From Akkermansiaceae bacterium UBA3385 (GTDB lineage Bacteria; Verrucomicrobiota; Verrucomicrobiia; Verrucomicrobiales; Akkermansiaceae): a DNA stretch of 64,000 nucleotides. The notes beneath the pieces are model-generated. The model ran no database searches. It was not told the origin of the DNA and worked only from the letters and a program-made list of their open reading frames with translations. The number at the start of each line of letters is the position of its first letter. The stretch's first letter is position 1. A program made the translations under genes and the position numbers. The DNA is taken from the NCBI GenBank assembly GCA_002358905.1, contig DEPT01000047.1, positions 10,340 to 74,339 of the forward strand, read 5' to 3'. Of the stretch, positions 42,876 to 50,634 are shown piece after piece.

Positions 42876-44186
42876 ATGGAACTTACCGGTAAAAAGATAG
42901 CAGTTCTGGGTTGTGGCCGCAGCGGCGTGGCAGCCGCACGCCTGGCTCTTGCCAAAGGTGCAGCCGAAGTCTGCATTTTCGATGCCAATCCCGCCGCCAC
43001 CTGCAGTGAACCCGGCGTCAACTTCATTCCCGGCGCCACTGAGGAACACGCCCGCACCTACGCTGCCGATATGGTGATTCTTTCACCTGGCATCGAAGGA
43101 GACATACCGTGGACACTTGCGTTCACCGCCCATGGGGCTCCGCTCATCGGTGAAACAGAACTGGCCTGGCACTATTACAACGGCCGCATCATCGCCATCA
43201 CCGGTACGAACGGCAAAACCACCACCACCGCCCTGCTGGAGCATGTGCTGCTCAGCGCCGGCAAGACCGCCAAGGCCTGCGGCAACTACGGTTACCCCCT
43301 CAGCGAAGTAGCGCTCATGGAGCCCCAGCCGGAGTTCGCCGTGCTGGAGGTCTCCTCGTTCCAGATGGAAACCATCATCGATTTCAAGCCCGAGGTGGCT
43401 ATCTGGCTGAACTTCGCCCCGGACCACATGGACCGCTACACCCGGGTGGAAGACTACTTCAACGCCAAGCTCCGCATCTTCGAGAACATGAGCGCAGACC
43501 AGCTCGCCATCGTGCGCGAAGGCGAAGACCTGCCTGAGCTGGCACCCCGCCGCGTGGGCTTCTCCTCCGTAGTGAACACCGGCCAGCTGTATTTTGAAAA
43601 CGGTGCCATCTGCGAAGGCGGCAGCGTGCTTACCCCCCTGCGCGGCACCTCGCTGGAGCAGGCTCACAACGCCGAAAACGCCATGGCCACCACCCTGGCC
43701 TGCCGCGCCGTAGGGCTGGAAGACGCCGTCATCTCTACCGCTATCCGCGCATTCAACCCGCCCGGGCACCGCTGCGAAACCGTGGCAGAAATAGATGGTG
43801 TGCTGTGGCTGAATGATTCCAAGAGCACTAATCTGCACTCTACCGAAGCAGCCGTACGTTCCCAGACCCGCCCCATCATCCTGCTGGCAGGCGGCAAGGA
43901 CAAGGGGCTGGATTACTCCGCCATCAATCCCATGCTGGAGCAGAAAGCCCGCCTCTGCGTGGTATTCGGTCAGATTGCCGACCAGCTGGAGGCCACCTTC
44001 TCCCCGGTCTGCCGCGTCATCAAAGTAACAACCGTGCAGGAGGCTGTGGCCGCTGCCCACCAGGCCGCAGAGCGTGGCGATGTGGTGCTGTTCTCTCCCG
44101 GCACCTCCTCCTTCGACCAGTTTACCGGTTATGTCCAGCGCGGACAATGCTTCCGCGATGCCGTCAAGACTACACTGCATCTTTAA
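42876..44186 (+). CDS. murD: UDP-MurNAc-L-Ala D-glutamate ligase (MurD)
   Basis: 436 residues. N-terminal Rossmann GCGRSGVAAARLAL, SPGIEGDIPWTLAF, ATP loop AITGTNGKTTTTALLEHVL, VLEVSSFQMETI, NFAPDHMDRY, NPPGHRCETVAEIDGVLWLNDSKSTN and LLAGGKDKGLD. Adds D-glutamate to UDP-MurNAc-L-Ala. 24 nt after mraY and 22 nt before the LysM gene. Confidence 0.96.
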   Translation: MELTGKKIAVLGCGRSGVAAARLALAKGAAEVCIFDANPAATCSEPGVNFIPGATEEHARTYAADMVILSPGIEGDIPWTLAFTAHGAPLIGETELAWHYYNGRIIAITGTNGKTTTTALLEHVLLSAGKTAKACGNYGYPLSEVALMEPQPEFAVLEVSSFQMETIIDFKPEVAIWLNFAPDHMDRYTRVEDYFNAKLRIFENMSADQLAIVREGEDLPELAPRRVGFSSVVNTGQLYFENGAICEGGSVLTPLRGTSLEQAHNAENAMATTLACRAVGLEDAVISTAIRAFNPPGHRCETVAEIDGVLWLNDSKSTNLHSTEAAVRSQTRPIILLAGGKDKGLDYSAINPMLEQKARLCVVFGQIADQLEATFSPVCRVIKVTTVQEAVAAAHQAAERGDVVLFSPGTSSFDQFTGYVQRGQCFRDAVKTTLHL

Positions 44187-44208
44187 TCTCCCACTCCGAT
44201 TCCATTTT

Positions 44209-45051
44209 ATGAAGAAAAAGACGATTGCATCATTTCACAAATCCGACCTGGGTCGCGCCAAACCCAAACGCCACTTCCTCAAGACATTCGTAGACGGCAA
44301 GCTCAAACAGCCCCGCCGCCTGCACTCCGACACCGGAATGGTCATAGACCGCACAAATCCCTCTGTTGTCGTGCGCATCATCCTGTGTCTCATTGTCCTG
44401 CACCTTCTCATTATCGGCGGAGTCATGATGCGCGGCAATATCGGCAAGAGCAACAGCGGTATGGCCGTAGCACCCACCATTACACCGCCCCCTGCGGCTC
44501 CGGCCCAACCCGCACCGGCGGAACCGGTCCAACCTGTTGTGCAGGCAGAGACCAGCAATCAAGTGCACATTACGCAGACTCCTATCAATGTAGAAGCGGT
44601 TACCCCGGTACCTGCCCAGGCAGAAGCACAGCCCACCCCCGTTGTGGTACAGCCCACTCCCGCTCCGGCTCAGCCCGCCACCCCCACCACGGAAATCAAG
44701 CACCTGATTCAGTCCGGTGACACCTGGGGGCGCATCGCTGCCCAGTACAACGTATCGGAGGATGTGCTGAAAGGCGCTAATCCCCAGCTGGCAGCCATGA
44801 CCAATCTCCCCGGCAGCACCTACCTCACGGTACTTGTTCCGGCCGATTCTCAGCATGCTCAGGCTGCTCAAGCCAGCAAGCCCGTTGTGCAGGACACAGC
44901 AAAATATCATGTGGTCAAGCGTGGAGAAAGCCTGGGCCGCATCGCTAAAAAGTACAGCATATCTCTCAATAAGCTTCTCCAGCTGAACAACATGACCATG
45001 AATGACGCCAAACGGCTCCAGGTCAATCAGAAGCTTAAGGTCAGCGAGTAA
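44209..45051 (+). CDS. Membrane-anchored double-LysM protein inside the dcw cluster
   Basis: 280 residues from the ATG at 44209. A basic cytoplasmic tail of about 50 residues, a single membrane helix (VVVRIILCLIVLHLLIIGGVM), a Pro/Ala/Gln-rich linker of about 80 residues, then two LysM domains: HLIQSGDTWGRIAAQYNVSE and YHVVKRGESLGRIAKKYSIS. LysM binds GlcNAc in peptidoglycan, so the protein would tether the inner membrane to the wall. Placed between murD and ftsW, where other bacteria usually have no LysM gene, it may be a division-site wall-binding factor. The earlier in-frame ATG (44074) lies inside murD and is rejected. Confidence 0.88.
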   Translation: MKKKTIASFHKSDLGRAKPKRHFLKTFVDGKLKQPRRLHSDTGMVIDRTNPSVVVRIILCLIVLHLLIIGGVMMRGNIGKSNSGMAVAPTITPPPAAPAQPAPAEPVQPVVQAETSNQVHITQTPINVEAVTPVPAQAEAQPTPVVVQPTPAPAQPATPTTEIKHLIQSGDTWGRIAAQYNVSEDVLKGANPQLAAMTNLPGSTYLTVLVPADSQHAQAAQASKPVVQDTAKYHVVKRGESLGRIAKKYSISLNKLLQLNNMTMNDAKRLQVNQKLKVSE

Positions 45052-45075
45052 GATAACTGCAACTGCCGTTCTGCC

Positions 45076-46224
45076 ATGATTTCCCGCATCAGCATCATCT
45101 GCGTATGGGTCAGCTTCATCCTGCTGCTCGTGCTGGGAATCATCATGGTAGCCAGCACCGGCACCTGCGTACAGGGGCAGGATGCCCTGCCCTGGTACGA
45201 TACATTCCTGGGCAAGCAATGCAGCTTTGCCCTGTTAGGCCTTGGCATTGCCCTCGGGTTAAGCCGCATCGACTACCACATATTCCGCCGTTTTGTCTAT
45301 GTCATCTGGTGGGTATGTGTCATTCTTCTCATTTGCTGTTACCTGCCCGGCATCGGCAAAACCATCAATGGCGAATCACGCTGGATTAACCTCGGTCTTA
45401 CCTTCCAGCCCAGTGAGCTGGCCAAAATCTCGCTTATGCTTACGCTGGCACACTGGTACACAACCCACCGTGAAATGGCCGGCACATTCTGGAAAGGTTT
45501 TTTCTGGCCGGGCGCCGTTCTGTTCGGGGTACCTCTGATTCTTATCCTGTTTGAAAAAGACATGGGCACAGCTGCGGCGCTGGCCATGTCGGGCTTCTGC
45601 GTCATGTATGTAGCGGGTACCCGCACCTGGCTCATGCTGCTGGCCATGCTCATTGGCGGCATCTTCCTCTATGTCATGATGACGGACAGCCCCAACCGCA
45701 TGATGCGCATTGAGGCCTGGTTTGACCCGAAAGCGTTCAGCCAGGGAGCCGGACGCCAGCAGTGGATTGCCATTCTGGCATTTGCTCGTGGCGGGATTAC
45801 CGGTGTGGGGCTGGGTGATGGCATTGAGAAATACGGCAATCTGCCCTACGCACACACAGACTTCATCTTTGCTGAAATCGGGGAGGAATGGGGCTTCATC
45901 GGCGCTGCCGGGGTTGTATTCCTTTTCACCATGATGGCATTTGCCGGCATCATCCTGGCCTTGCAGACTCAGGATACATTCGGACGCATCCTGGCTTTGG
46001 GCATTTCGTGCACCATTTTCTGGCCTGCCATGCTGAACATCCTGGTGGTGACAGGCAAATTGCCGAACACCGGTCTTCCGCTGCCATTCATCAGCAGTGG
46101 CGGCACCAACTTGATTTTCACCATAGGCGCCATTGGTTTGCTCACCAGCATCCAACGGCACACCCCCATCATACGCCAGAATTACTGGCCCCTCCGCAGA
46201 CTCAAGGAAATCCAGAAACCATGA
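45076..46224 (+). CDS. ftsW: Lipid II polymerase FtsW (SEDS family)
   Basis: 382 residues with about ten membrane helices. SEDS motifs: KTINGESRWINLG, FQPSELAKISLML, FEKDMGTAAALAMSGF, GGITGVGLGDGIEKYGNLPYAHTDFIFAEIGEEWGFIGA (catalytic Asp in HTDFIF), and TGLPLPFISSGGTNL. Polymerises glycan strands at the septum with FtsI. Its stop overlaps the murG start (ATGA). Confidence 0.96.
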   Translation: MISRISIICVWVSFILLLVLGIIMVASTGTCVQGQDALPWYDTFLGKQCSFALLGLGIALGLSRIDYHIFRRFVYVIWWVCVILLICCYLPGIGKTINGESRWINLGLTFQPSELAKISLMLTLAHWYTTHREMAGTFWKGFFWPGAVLFGVPLILILFEKDMGTAAALAMSGFCVMYVAGTRTWLMLLAMLIGGIFLYVMMTDSPNRMMRIEAWFDPKAFSQGAGRQQWIAILAFARGGITGVGLGDGIEKYGNLPYAHTDFIFAEIGEEWGFIGAAGVVFLFTMMAFAGIILALQTQDTFGRILALGISCTIFWPAMLNILVVTGKLPNTGLPLPFISSGGTNLIFTIGAIGLLTSIQRHTPIIRQNYWPLRRLKEIQKP

Positions 46225-47309
46225 CTTCTCGTCCCCTTAATGTCATCATCGCCTGCGGCGGCACAGGCGGGCACCTCTTCCCCGGTATTGCCGTGGCTCA
46301 GCAACTTCGCAAACAGGGGCACAGACCCGTCCTCCTCATTTCCCGAAAAGAAGTGGATGCCGAGGCCTCCAGCAAATACGGCGACCTGGAGTTCCACTCC
46401 ATTCCTGCCATTGCCAAACCTGCAACATTCTCCCTGCGCATGCCGGCTTTCCTCTGGAAACTTTTCACCACCTACATGAGCTGCAAGAAGCTCCTGCGCC
46501 GGGAAAAGGCTGACGTGGTGCTGGGTATGGGTGGGTTCACCAGTCTCCCGCCCTGCAAGGCAGCGCACGCGCTGGGATTGCGAGCCTATGTGCACGATTC
46601 CAACGCCATGCCCGGGCGCTCCAACCGCCTTACAGCCCGTTGGTGTACCAAGGTACTGGTAGGACTGAAAGAAGCCGTGCAGCATTTCCCCGGCAGCACC
46701 TGCGCTGTTGTCGGCACCCCGGTTCGGGACGAAATCCGCAACCTGCCCACAGCAACAGAAGCACGCGAGCGGCTGGGACTGCCGCAGGACAAGCCGGTCA
46801 TCCTCGTTACAGGTGGCTCCCAGGGTGCCCGTAATCTGAACTCCCTGCTGATAGAAGCCGCCAAGTCCGACCCCGATGTGCATTATCTCGTCATTGCCGG
46901 CAGACTCGATTATGAACGAGTCAATACCCTTGCCGGTGGGGCTCCGAACATCACTGTTCTCGGGTTCTGTGCTGATATGCCCGCTGCCTATGCCGCTGCA
47001 GATGGAGTCATTGCCCGCAGTGGTGCCAGCACCCTGACAGAACTTTCCCTCATCGGTAAAGCCTGTCTCCTGGTCCCCTTCCCGTTTGCGGCAGACGACC
47101 ACCAGACCCACAACGCAAAGGCCTTCTCCGACCACGGTGCAGCCGTGCTCATCCAGCAGGCCGAGCTTACCGTGCAAAAAGTGCATGATTTTGTACACGG
47201 CACTGCATTGAACACCGAAGCCCGAGGCACCATGGAAACAGCTATGCGTGCACTCGCCCGCCCGGACGCGGCTGAGGACATAGCCCGCACCATTCTTGGA
47301 GAGTCCTGA
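46221..47309 (+). CDS. murG: MurG, lipid II GlcNAc transferase
   Basis: 362 residues from the ATG at 46221. N-terminal G loop CGGTGGHLFPGIAVA, VLGMGGFTSLPPCKAAH, HDSNAMPGRSNRL, VVGTPVR, VTGGSQGARNLN, and the C-terminal donor-site block VIARSGASTLTEL with FPFAADDHQTHNA. Converts lipid I to lipid II on the cytoplasmic face. In many bacteria murC follows; here it is an L,D-transpeptidase-like gene. Confidence 0.96.
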   Translation: MTSRPLNVIIACGGTGGHLFPGIAVAQQLRKQGHRPVLLISRKEVDAEASSKYGDLEFHSIPAIAKPATFSLRMPAFLWKLFTTYMSCKKLLRREKADVVLGMGGFTSLPPCKAAHALGLRAYVHDSNAMPGRSNRLTARWCTKVLVGLKEAVQHFPGSTCAVVGTPVRDEIRNLPTATEARERLGLPQDKPVILVTGGSQGARNLNSLLIEAAKSDPDVHYLVIAGRLDYERVNTLAGGAPNITVLGFCADMPAAYAAADGVIARSGASTLTELSLIGKACLLVPFPFAADDHQTHNAKAFSDHGAAVLIQQAELTVQKVHDFVHGTALNTEARGTMETAMRALARPDAAEDIARTILGES

Positions 47310-47319
47310 TACTCGTTCC

Positions 47320-47787
47320 ATGACTTCCACCCCGGCAAACCACATTTTTATCTCCATTTCCCGCCAGAGGCTGGAGCTCCGCTCTGCCGCTGGCGGATTG
47401 CTTTTTGCAGCCCCGTGTAGCACGGGAGCTGCCGGCACGGGCAGCAAGGAAGGCAGCGGATGCACCCCTCTGGGGCATTTCATCATCTATTCCAAACACG
47501 GAGAAAACGCCCCGCTTCTCACTGTATTCCGGGCACGCACACCAGTAGGTCTGCATCCCGCAGCCAGCCTGGGAGAAGATGCCATCCTGTCCCGCATTCT
47601 CACCCTGCATGGGCTCGAACGGCACAACGCCAACACCCGCGCACGCTACATCTACATACACGGCACGGCCGATACCGCCAGCCTCGGCACTCCTGTTTCC
47701 CACGGCTGCATACGGCTTTCTCCCCAGGATGCAGCCATCCTATTCGAGATGGTATCCCTTTGCACCCCGGTACTCATTGCCGAGTAA
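47320..47787 (+). CDS. YkuD-family L,D-transpeptidase-like protein without visible signal peptide
   Basis: 155 residues from the ATG at 47320, 10 nt after murG. The YkuD domain shows FISISRQRLELRSA, TPLGHFIIYSKHG and the catalytic block YIHGTADTASLG ... SHGCIRLSPQDA with His and Cys. The N-terminus (MTSTPANHIFISISRQ) has no signal peptide or membrane anchor, unusual for an enzyme that acts on periplasmic peptidoglycan; export by another route, a cytoplasmic substrate or a misjudged start are possible. It closes the dcw transcription unit. Confidence 0.88.
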   Translation: MTSTPANHIFISISRQRLELRSAAGGLLFAAPCSTGAAGTGSKEGSGCTPLGHFIIYSKHGENAPLLTVFRARTPVGLHPAASLGEDAILSRILTLHGLERHNANTRARYIYIHGTADTASLGTPVSHGCIRLSPQDAAILFEMVSLCTPVLIAE

Positions 47788-47794
47788 AAACCAC

Positions 47795-47826
47795 GAAAAA
47801 GCCCGACCTGTTTCCAGGCCGGGCTT
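47795..47826 (-). terminator. Terminator between ldt and prs
   Basis: Stem AAGCCCG.CCTG/CAGG.CGGGCTT with one mismatch; the minus strand runs into TTTTT, terminating prs, and the hairpin may also end the dcw transcript. Confidence 0.8.
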
Positions 47827-47853
47827 GAAAGTTAGAAACATTGACCAAGCTTC

Positions 47854-48783
47854 TTACACCTCGAACAGGTGGGTCACGGAAGCATTGTGGTGTATATTGG
47901 CAATAGCCTGAGCAAAGAGCGGAGCAATGCTCACGGTATCCACGCGGTCACCATAGGCCATGGGAACAGAGTCAGAAGTGAGCAGACACTCAATGGAGCT
48001 GTTGGCCAGGCGCTCGCGGGCAGAATCGGTCAGCACACCGTGAGACACGCCGGCAAAGATGCGGGCTGCACCGTGCTCCTTGAGAATCTTGGCTGCAGCG
48101 CAGAGGGTACCGCCGGATTCGGTCATATCGTCCACCATGAGAACGTCCTTGCCCTTCACATCACCGATAACGGCATGGGCATCCACCTCCGTAGCGGAGA
48201 TACGCTGCTTTGCCACAATGGCCAGATCCGTGCCGAGAATGTTAGCATAGCTCTTAGCATTCTTCACACCGCCAATGTCGGGGGAAACCACCACAAGGTT
48301 GTTCATATCCTTCACGTAATTAGCCTTGAGGTGCTTGATGAGCACAGGCACGCTGTGAAGATGATCCACCGGGATTTCGAAGAAACCCTGAATCTGAGCA
48401 GCGTGCAGGTCCATGGTAAGCACGCGGTTCACACCGGCGGCGGTGAGCAGGTTAGCCACCAGCTTGGAGGTAATGGGAACTCTGGGCTTGTCCTTGCGAT
48501 CCTGGCGGGCATAGCCATAGAAAGGAATAACGGCAGTAATGCGGCTGGCGCTGGCGCGACGCACGGCATCCACCATCACGAGCAGCTCCATGAGGTTGTG
48601 GTTCGTGGGAGGGCAGGTCGGCTGCACAATGAATGCGTCTGCGCCACGAATGGACTCTTTAATCTGAACGAAGCTTTCGCCGTCCGGGAAAGTATTGACA
48701 GTTGCGTCGCACAGGGGAAGACCCATGACCTTGGCAATGTCCTTAGCTAACTGGGGATGAGCGGTACCGCTGATGATTTTCAT
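47854..48783 (-). CDS. prs: Ribose-phosphate pyrophosphokinase
   Basis: 309 residues from the ATG at 48783. Makes PRPP from ribose 5-phosphate and ATP. Blocks: TFPDGESFVQIKESIRGAD, RASASRITAVIPFYGYARQDRK, DLHAAQIQGFF, VVSPDIGGVKNAKSYA and the PRPP loop VLMVDDMTESGGTLCAAA. Convergent with the dcw operon and divergent from the exosortase gene. Confidence 0.97.
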   Translation of the reverse strand: MKIISGTAHPQLAKDIAKVMGLPLCDATVNTFPDGESFVQIKESIRGADAFIVQPTCPPTNHNLMELLVMVDAVRRASASRITAVIPFYGYARQDRKDKPRVPITSKLVANLLTAAGVNRVLTMDLHAAQIQGFFEIPVDHLHSVPVLIKHLKANYVKDMNNLVVVSPDIGGVKNAKSYANILGTDLAIVAKQRISATEVDAHAVIGDVKGKDVLMVDDMTESGGTLCAAAKILKEHGAARIFAGVSHGVLTDSARERLANSSIECLLTSDSVPMAYGDRVDTVSIAPLFAQAIANIHHNASVTHLFEV

Positions 48784-48812
48784 GTATGAATGAGGTGTGT
48801 GAGCGACTATTC

Positions 48813-48840
48813 TTGACATTTTCGCAAAAATTGCAATACT
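48813..48840 (+). promoter_or_regulatory. Promoter of exosortase-epsI
   Basis: TTGACA (48813-48818), 16-bp spacer, AATACT (48835-48840), about 31 nt before the TTG start. The same 90-bp gap must contain the prs promoter (minus strand TTGCAA is visible around 48830). Confidence 0.5.
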
Positions 48841-48871
48841 AAATGCACATCTAACTGCATTTTTTTTCATA

Positions 48872-49837
48872 TTGAGCACACAAGAAGCCCCAAAATCGCT
48901 ATTCAAGACCCTGTCGCCACTGAATTGGGCAGGGTTCTGCACCTATTTACTGCTGGTCATCTGGATAGTAAGTCTCTACCCGGGATTTCTGAGTGGCACC
49001 AGCAGTGCCACGGATTGGCTGGTCACAGCCTGGAACAAGGAAAATGACTACGAACACGGGTGGATGGTACCCCTGCTGGCAGGATACATGCTGGTTCACG
49101 CCTGTTCCGGACTTCGCAACGCCAAACTGCAGGGTAGTCTGCACGGACTCTGGCTGGCAGTGTTGGGAGCTTTATTCTGCGTACTGGCAGTACGCACACA
49201 GCAGGGGCGTGTGGCCATAGGTGCCCTGCCATTCCTGCTTACCGGCGGTGTATGGTGCTACTGGGGCCGAAAGGCTGCTCTGCGCTGTTCTTTTCCCTTC
49301 TTCTTCCTCTGGCTGAGCATCCCCCTGCCGGGTTTCCAGCAAGCCACGGTGGGCATGCAGCTACTGGCCACACAAGCCGCACATTGGGGAGCCGGGCTCT
49401 GCGGTGTGCAAACCATTGTGGAGGGCACCAACATTACCTCCGCCACAGGGCAATGGGATACTTACAGCATTGCCGGCGGCTGCTCCGGCATGCGTTCGCT
49501 CATGGCACTCATCATGGTTTCCATTGCCTGGGCCTACCTGGCAGAAAAACTTGCACTCTGGAAACGAATCCTGCTGGGATTCAGCGCCATTCCCCTTTCC
49601 ATCGCGGCTAATGCCTTCCGCGTATCCAGCATCTTTGTGTGTGCGGAATACATTAACCCGGCCTTTGCATCCAAAACCTGGCACGACTGGTCCGGCCTGC
49701 TCTTCTTTTTCCCGGCCAGTCTGGTGGGGCTCATGCTGCTGCACGGTCTGCTGGCCGGAGAAGTTCCTTTCCTGAAACGTCGCCGCACCGTAGTACGCCG
49801 GGTCAACGTCTCCACCGGAAAGGAGGATGAGGTATGA
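48872..49837 (+). CDS. Exosortase (PEP-CTERM sorting transpeptidase family)
   Basis: 321 residues with an apparent TTG start at 48872. About eight membrane helices. The exosortase triad is present: Cys204 in GGCSGMRSL, Arg250 in NAFRVSSIF and His271 in TWHDWSG. Exosortases cleave C-terminal sorting signals (PEP-CTERM type) of exported proteins. The gene overlaps epsI by the ATGA junction. No PEP-CTERM substrate was found in the window, so the cognate signal is unknown. Confidence 0.92.
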   Translation: MSTQEAPKSLFKTLSPLNWAGFCTYLLLVIWIVSLYPGFLSGTSSATDWLVTAWNKENDYEHGWMVPLLAGYMLVHACSGLRNAKLQGSLHGLWLAVLGALFCVLAVRTQQGRVAIGALPFLLTGGVWCYWGRKAALRCSFPFFFLWLSIPLPGFQQATVGMQLLATQAAHWGAGLCGVQTIVEGTNITSATGQWDTYSIAGGCSGMRSLMALIMVSIAWAYLAEKLALWKRILLGFSAIPLSIAANAFRVSSIFVCAEYINPAFASKTWHDWSGLLFFFPASLVGLMLLHGLLAGEVPFLKRRRTVVRRVNVSTGKEDEV

Positions 49838-50538
49838 TATCCACCCTCCTCCGCGCATGGCTTCCCCCAAGCCTGCTGGCACTGCTGCTGGGCTCCGTGT
49901 TCATTCTGCCCCGCCACGAAGCGCTGGTGGAATCCAGCATTTCCCCGGATTTACCTGTGGACGGTGAACTACCGGGCTGGCAGGGCACCAAAATCCAGGA
50001 AAGCGAAGTAGAACGCACCTCCCTGGCCGCTGACACCCGATTCAGCAAGGCGAGATACACCCGACCCCAGCGCGTATTCTGGGAACAGGAAAAACCGCCT
50101 GTGGAAGTCTCCATCGTCTATTCCGGCAGCGACATGAACTCCTCCATTCACCGGCCGGAGCGCTGTCTGCCCTCACAAGGTCATGTGAACCTTCAGACCA
50201 GTGAGTCTGAAATTACCCTGACCGATGGCCGCACCATCTCCGTAACCCGTCTCACTTCCCGTGTACCCCTTCCCAACCGGGAAGATAATCTCACCCTCAA
50301 TTTTGTCAGCTACTATGTCTTCATCGGGCATGGAACCATGCGCCACACCCACATTGGCCGCACGCTCCAGGACATGTATGACCGCGTAGCGAAGGGCTAT
50401 GTACAACGCTGGGCCTATTTCCAGGCCAATTCGTACTGGGCACCCGAGCTCAACCTCACCGAAGAAGAAGCAGATAAACGCGTACGAACACTTGTTTCCG
50501 AGCTTCTTCCCGGGCAGATTGACTGGAATGAAATGTAG
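49834..50538 (+). CDS. EpsI-family exosortase-associated protein
   Basis: 234 residues. N-terminal signal anchor (LPPSLLALLLGSVFILP), then the EpsI/DUF3485 domain: LPGWQGTKI, HRPERCLPSQG (family signature with Cys) and SYYVFIGHGT. EpsI proteins accompany exosortases, in some species as a fused C-terminal domain, and are tied to exopolysaccharide or sorting. Start overlaps the exosortase stop. Confidence 0.9.
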   Translation: MISTLLRAWLPPSLLALLLGSVFILPRHEALVESSISPDLPVDGELPGWQGTKIQESEVERTSLAADTRFSKARYTRPQRVFWEQEKPPVEVSIVYSGSDMNSSIHRPERCLPSQGHVNLQTSESEITLTDGRTISVTRLTSRVPLPNREDNLTLNFVSYYVFIGHGTMRHTHIGRTLQDMYDRVAKGYVQRWAYFQANSYWAPELNLTEEEADKRVRTLVSELLPGQIDWNEM

Positions 50539-50595
50539 TCCGGCTCCACACCCGCCAACACAGCAGATGTGTTGACAACAAGTCATACTTTTCAC

Positions 50596-50624
50596 TTGCC
50601 AGCAGAGGGTGAGCAGGGTAGAAT
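50596..50624 (+). promoter_or_regulatory. Promoter of the PutA-like gene, near-leaderless
   Basis: TTGCCA (50596-50601), 17-bp spacer, TAGAAT (50619-50624). The ATG at 50635 is 10 nt after the -10 box; the in-frame GTG at 50569 lies upstream of the promoter. Confidence 0.65.
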
Positions 50625-50634
50625 ATCCGCACGT

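Noticed and set aside
45888..46220. Longer murG reading frame from 45888
   Set aside because: The extra region is antisense-free but lies inside ftsW; MurG begins at the ATG overlapping the ftsW stop.
50569..50634. GTG 50569 as start of the PutA-like gene
   Set aside because: The 22 extra residues lie upstream of and within a strong promoter.
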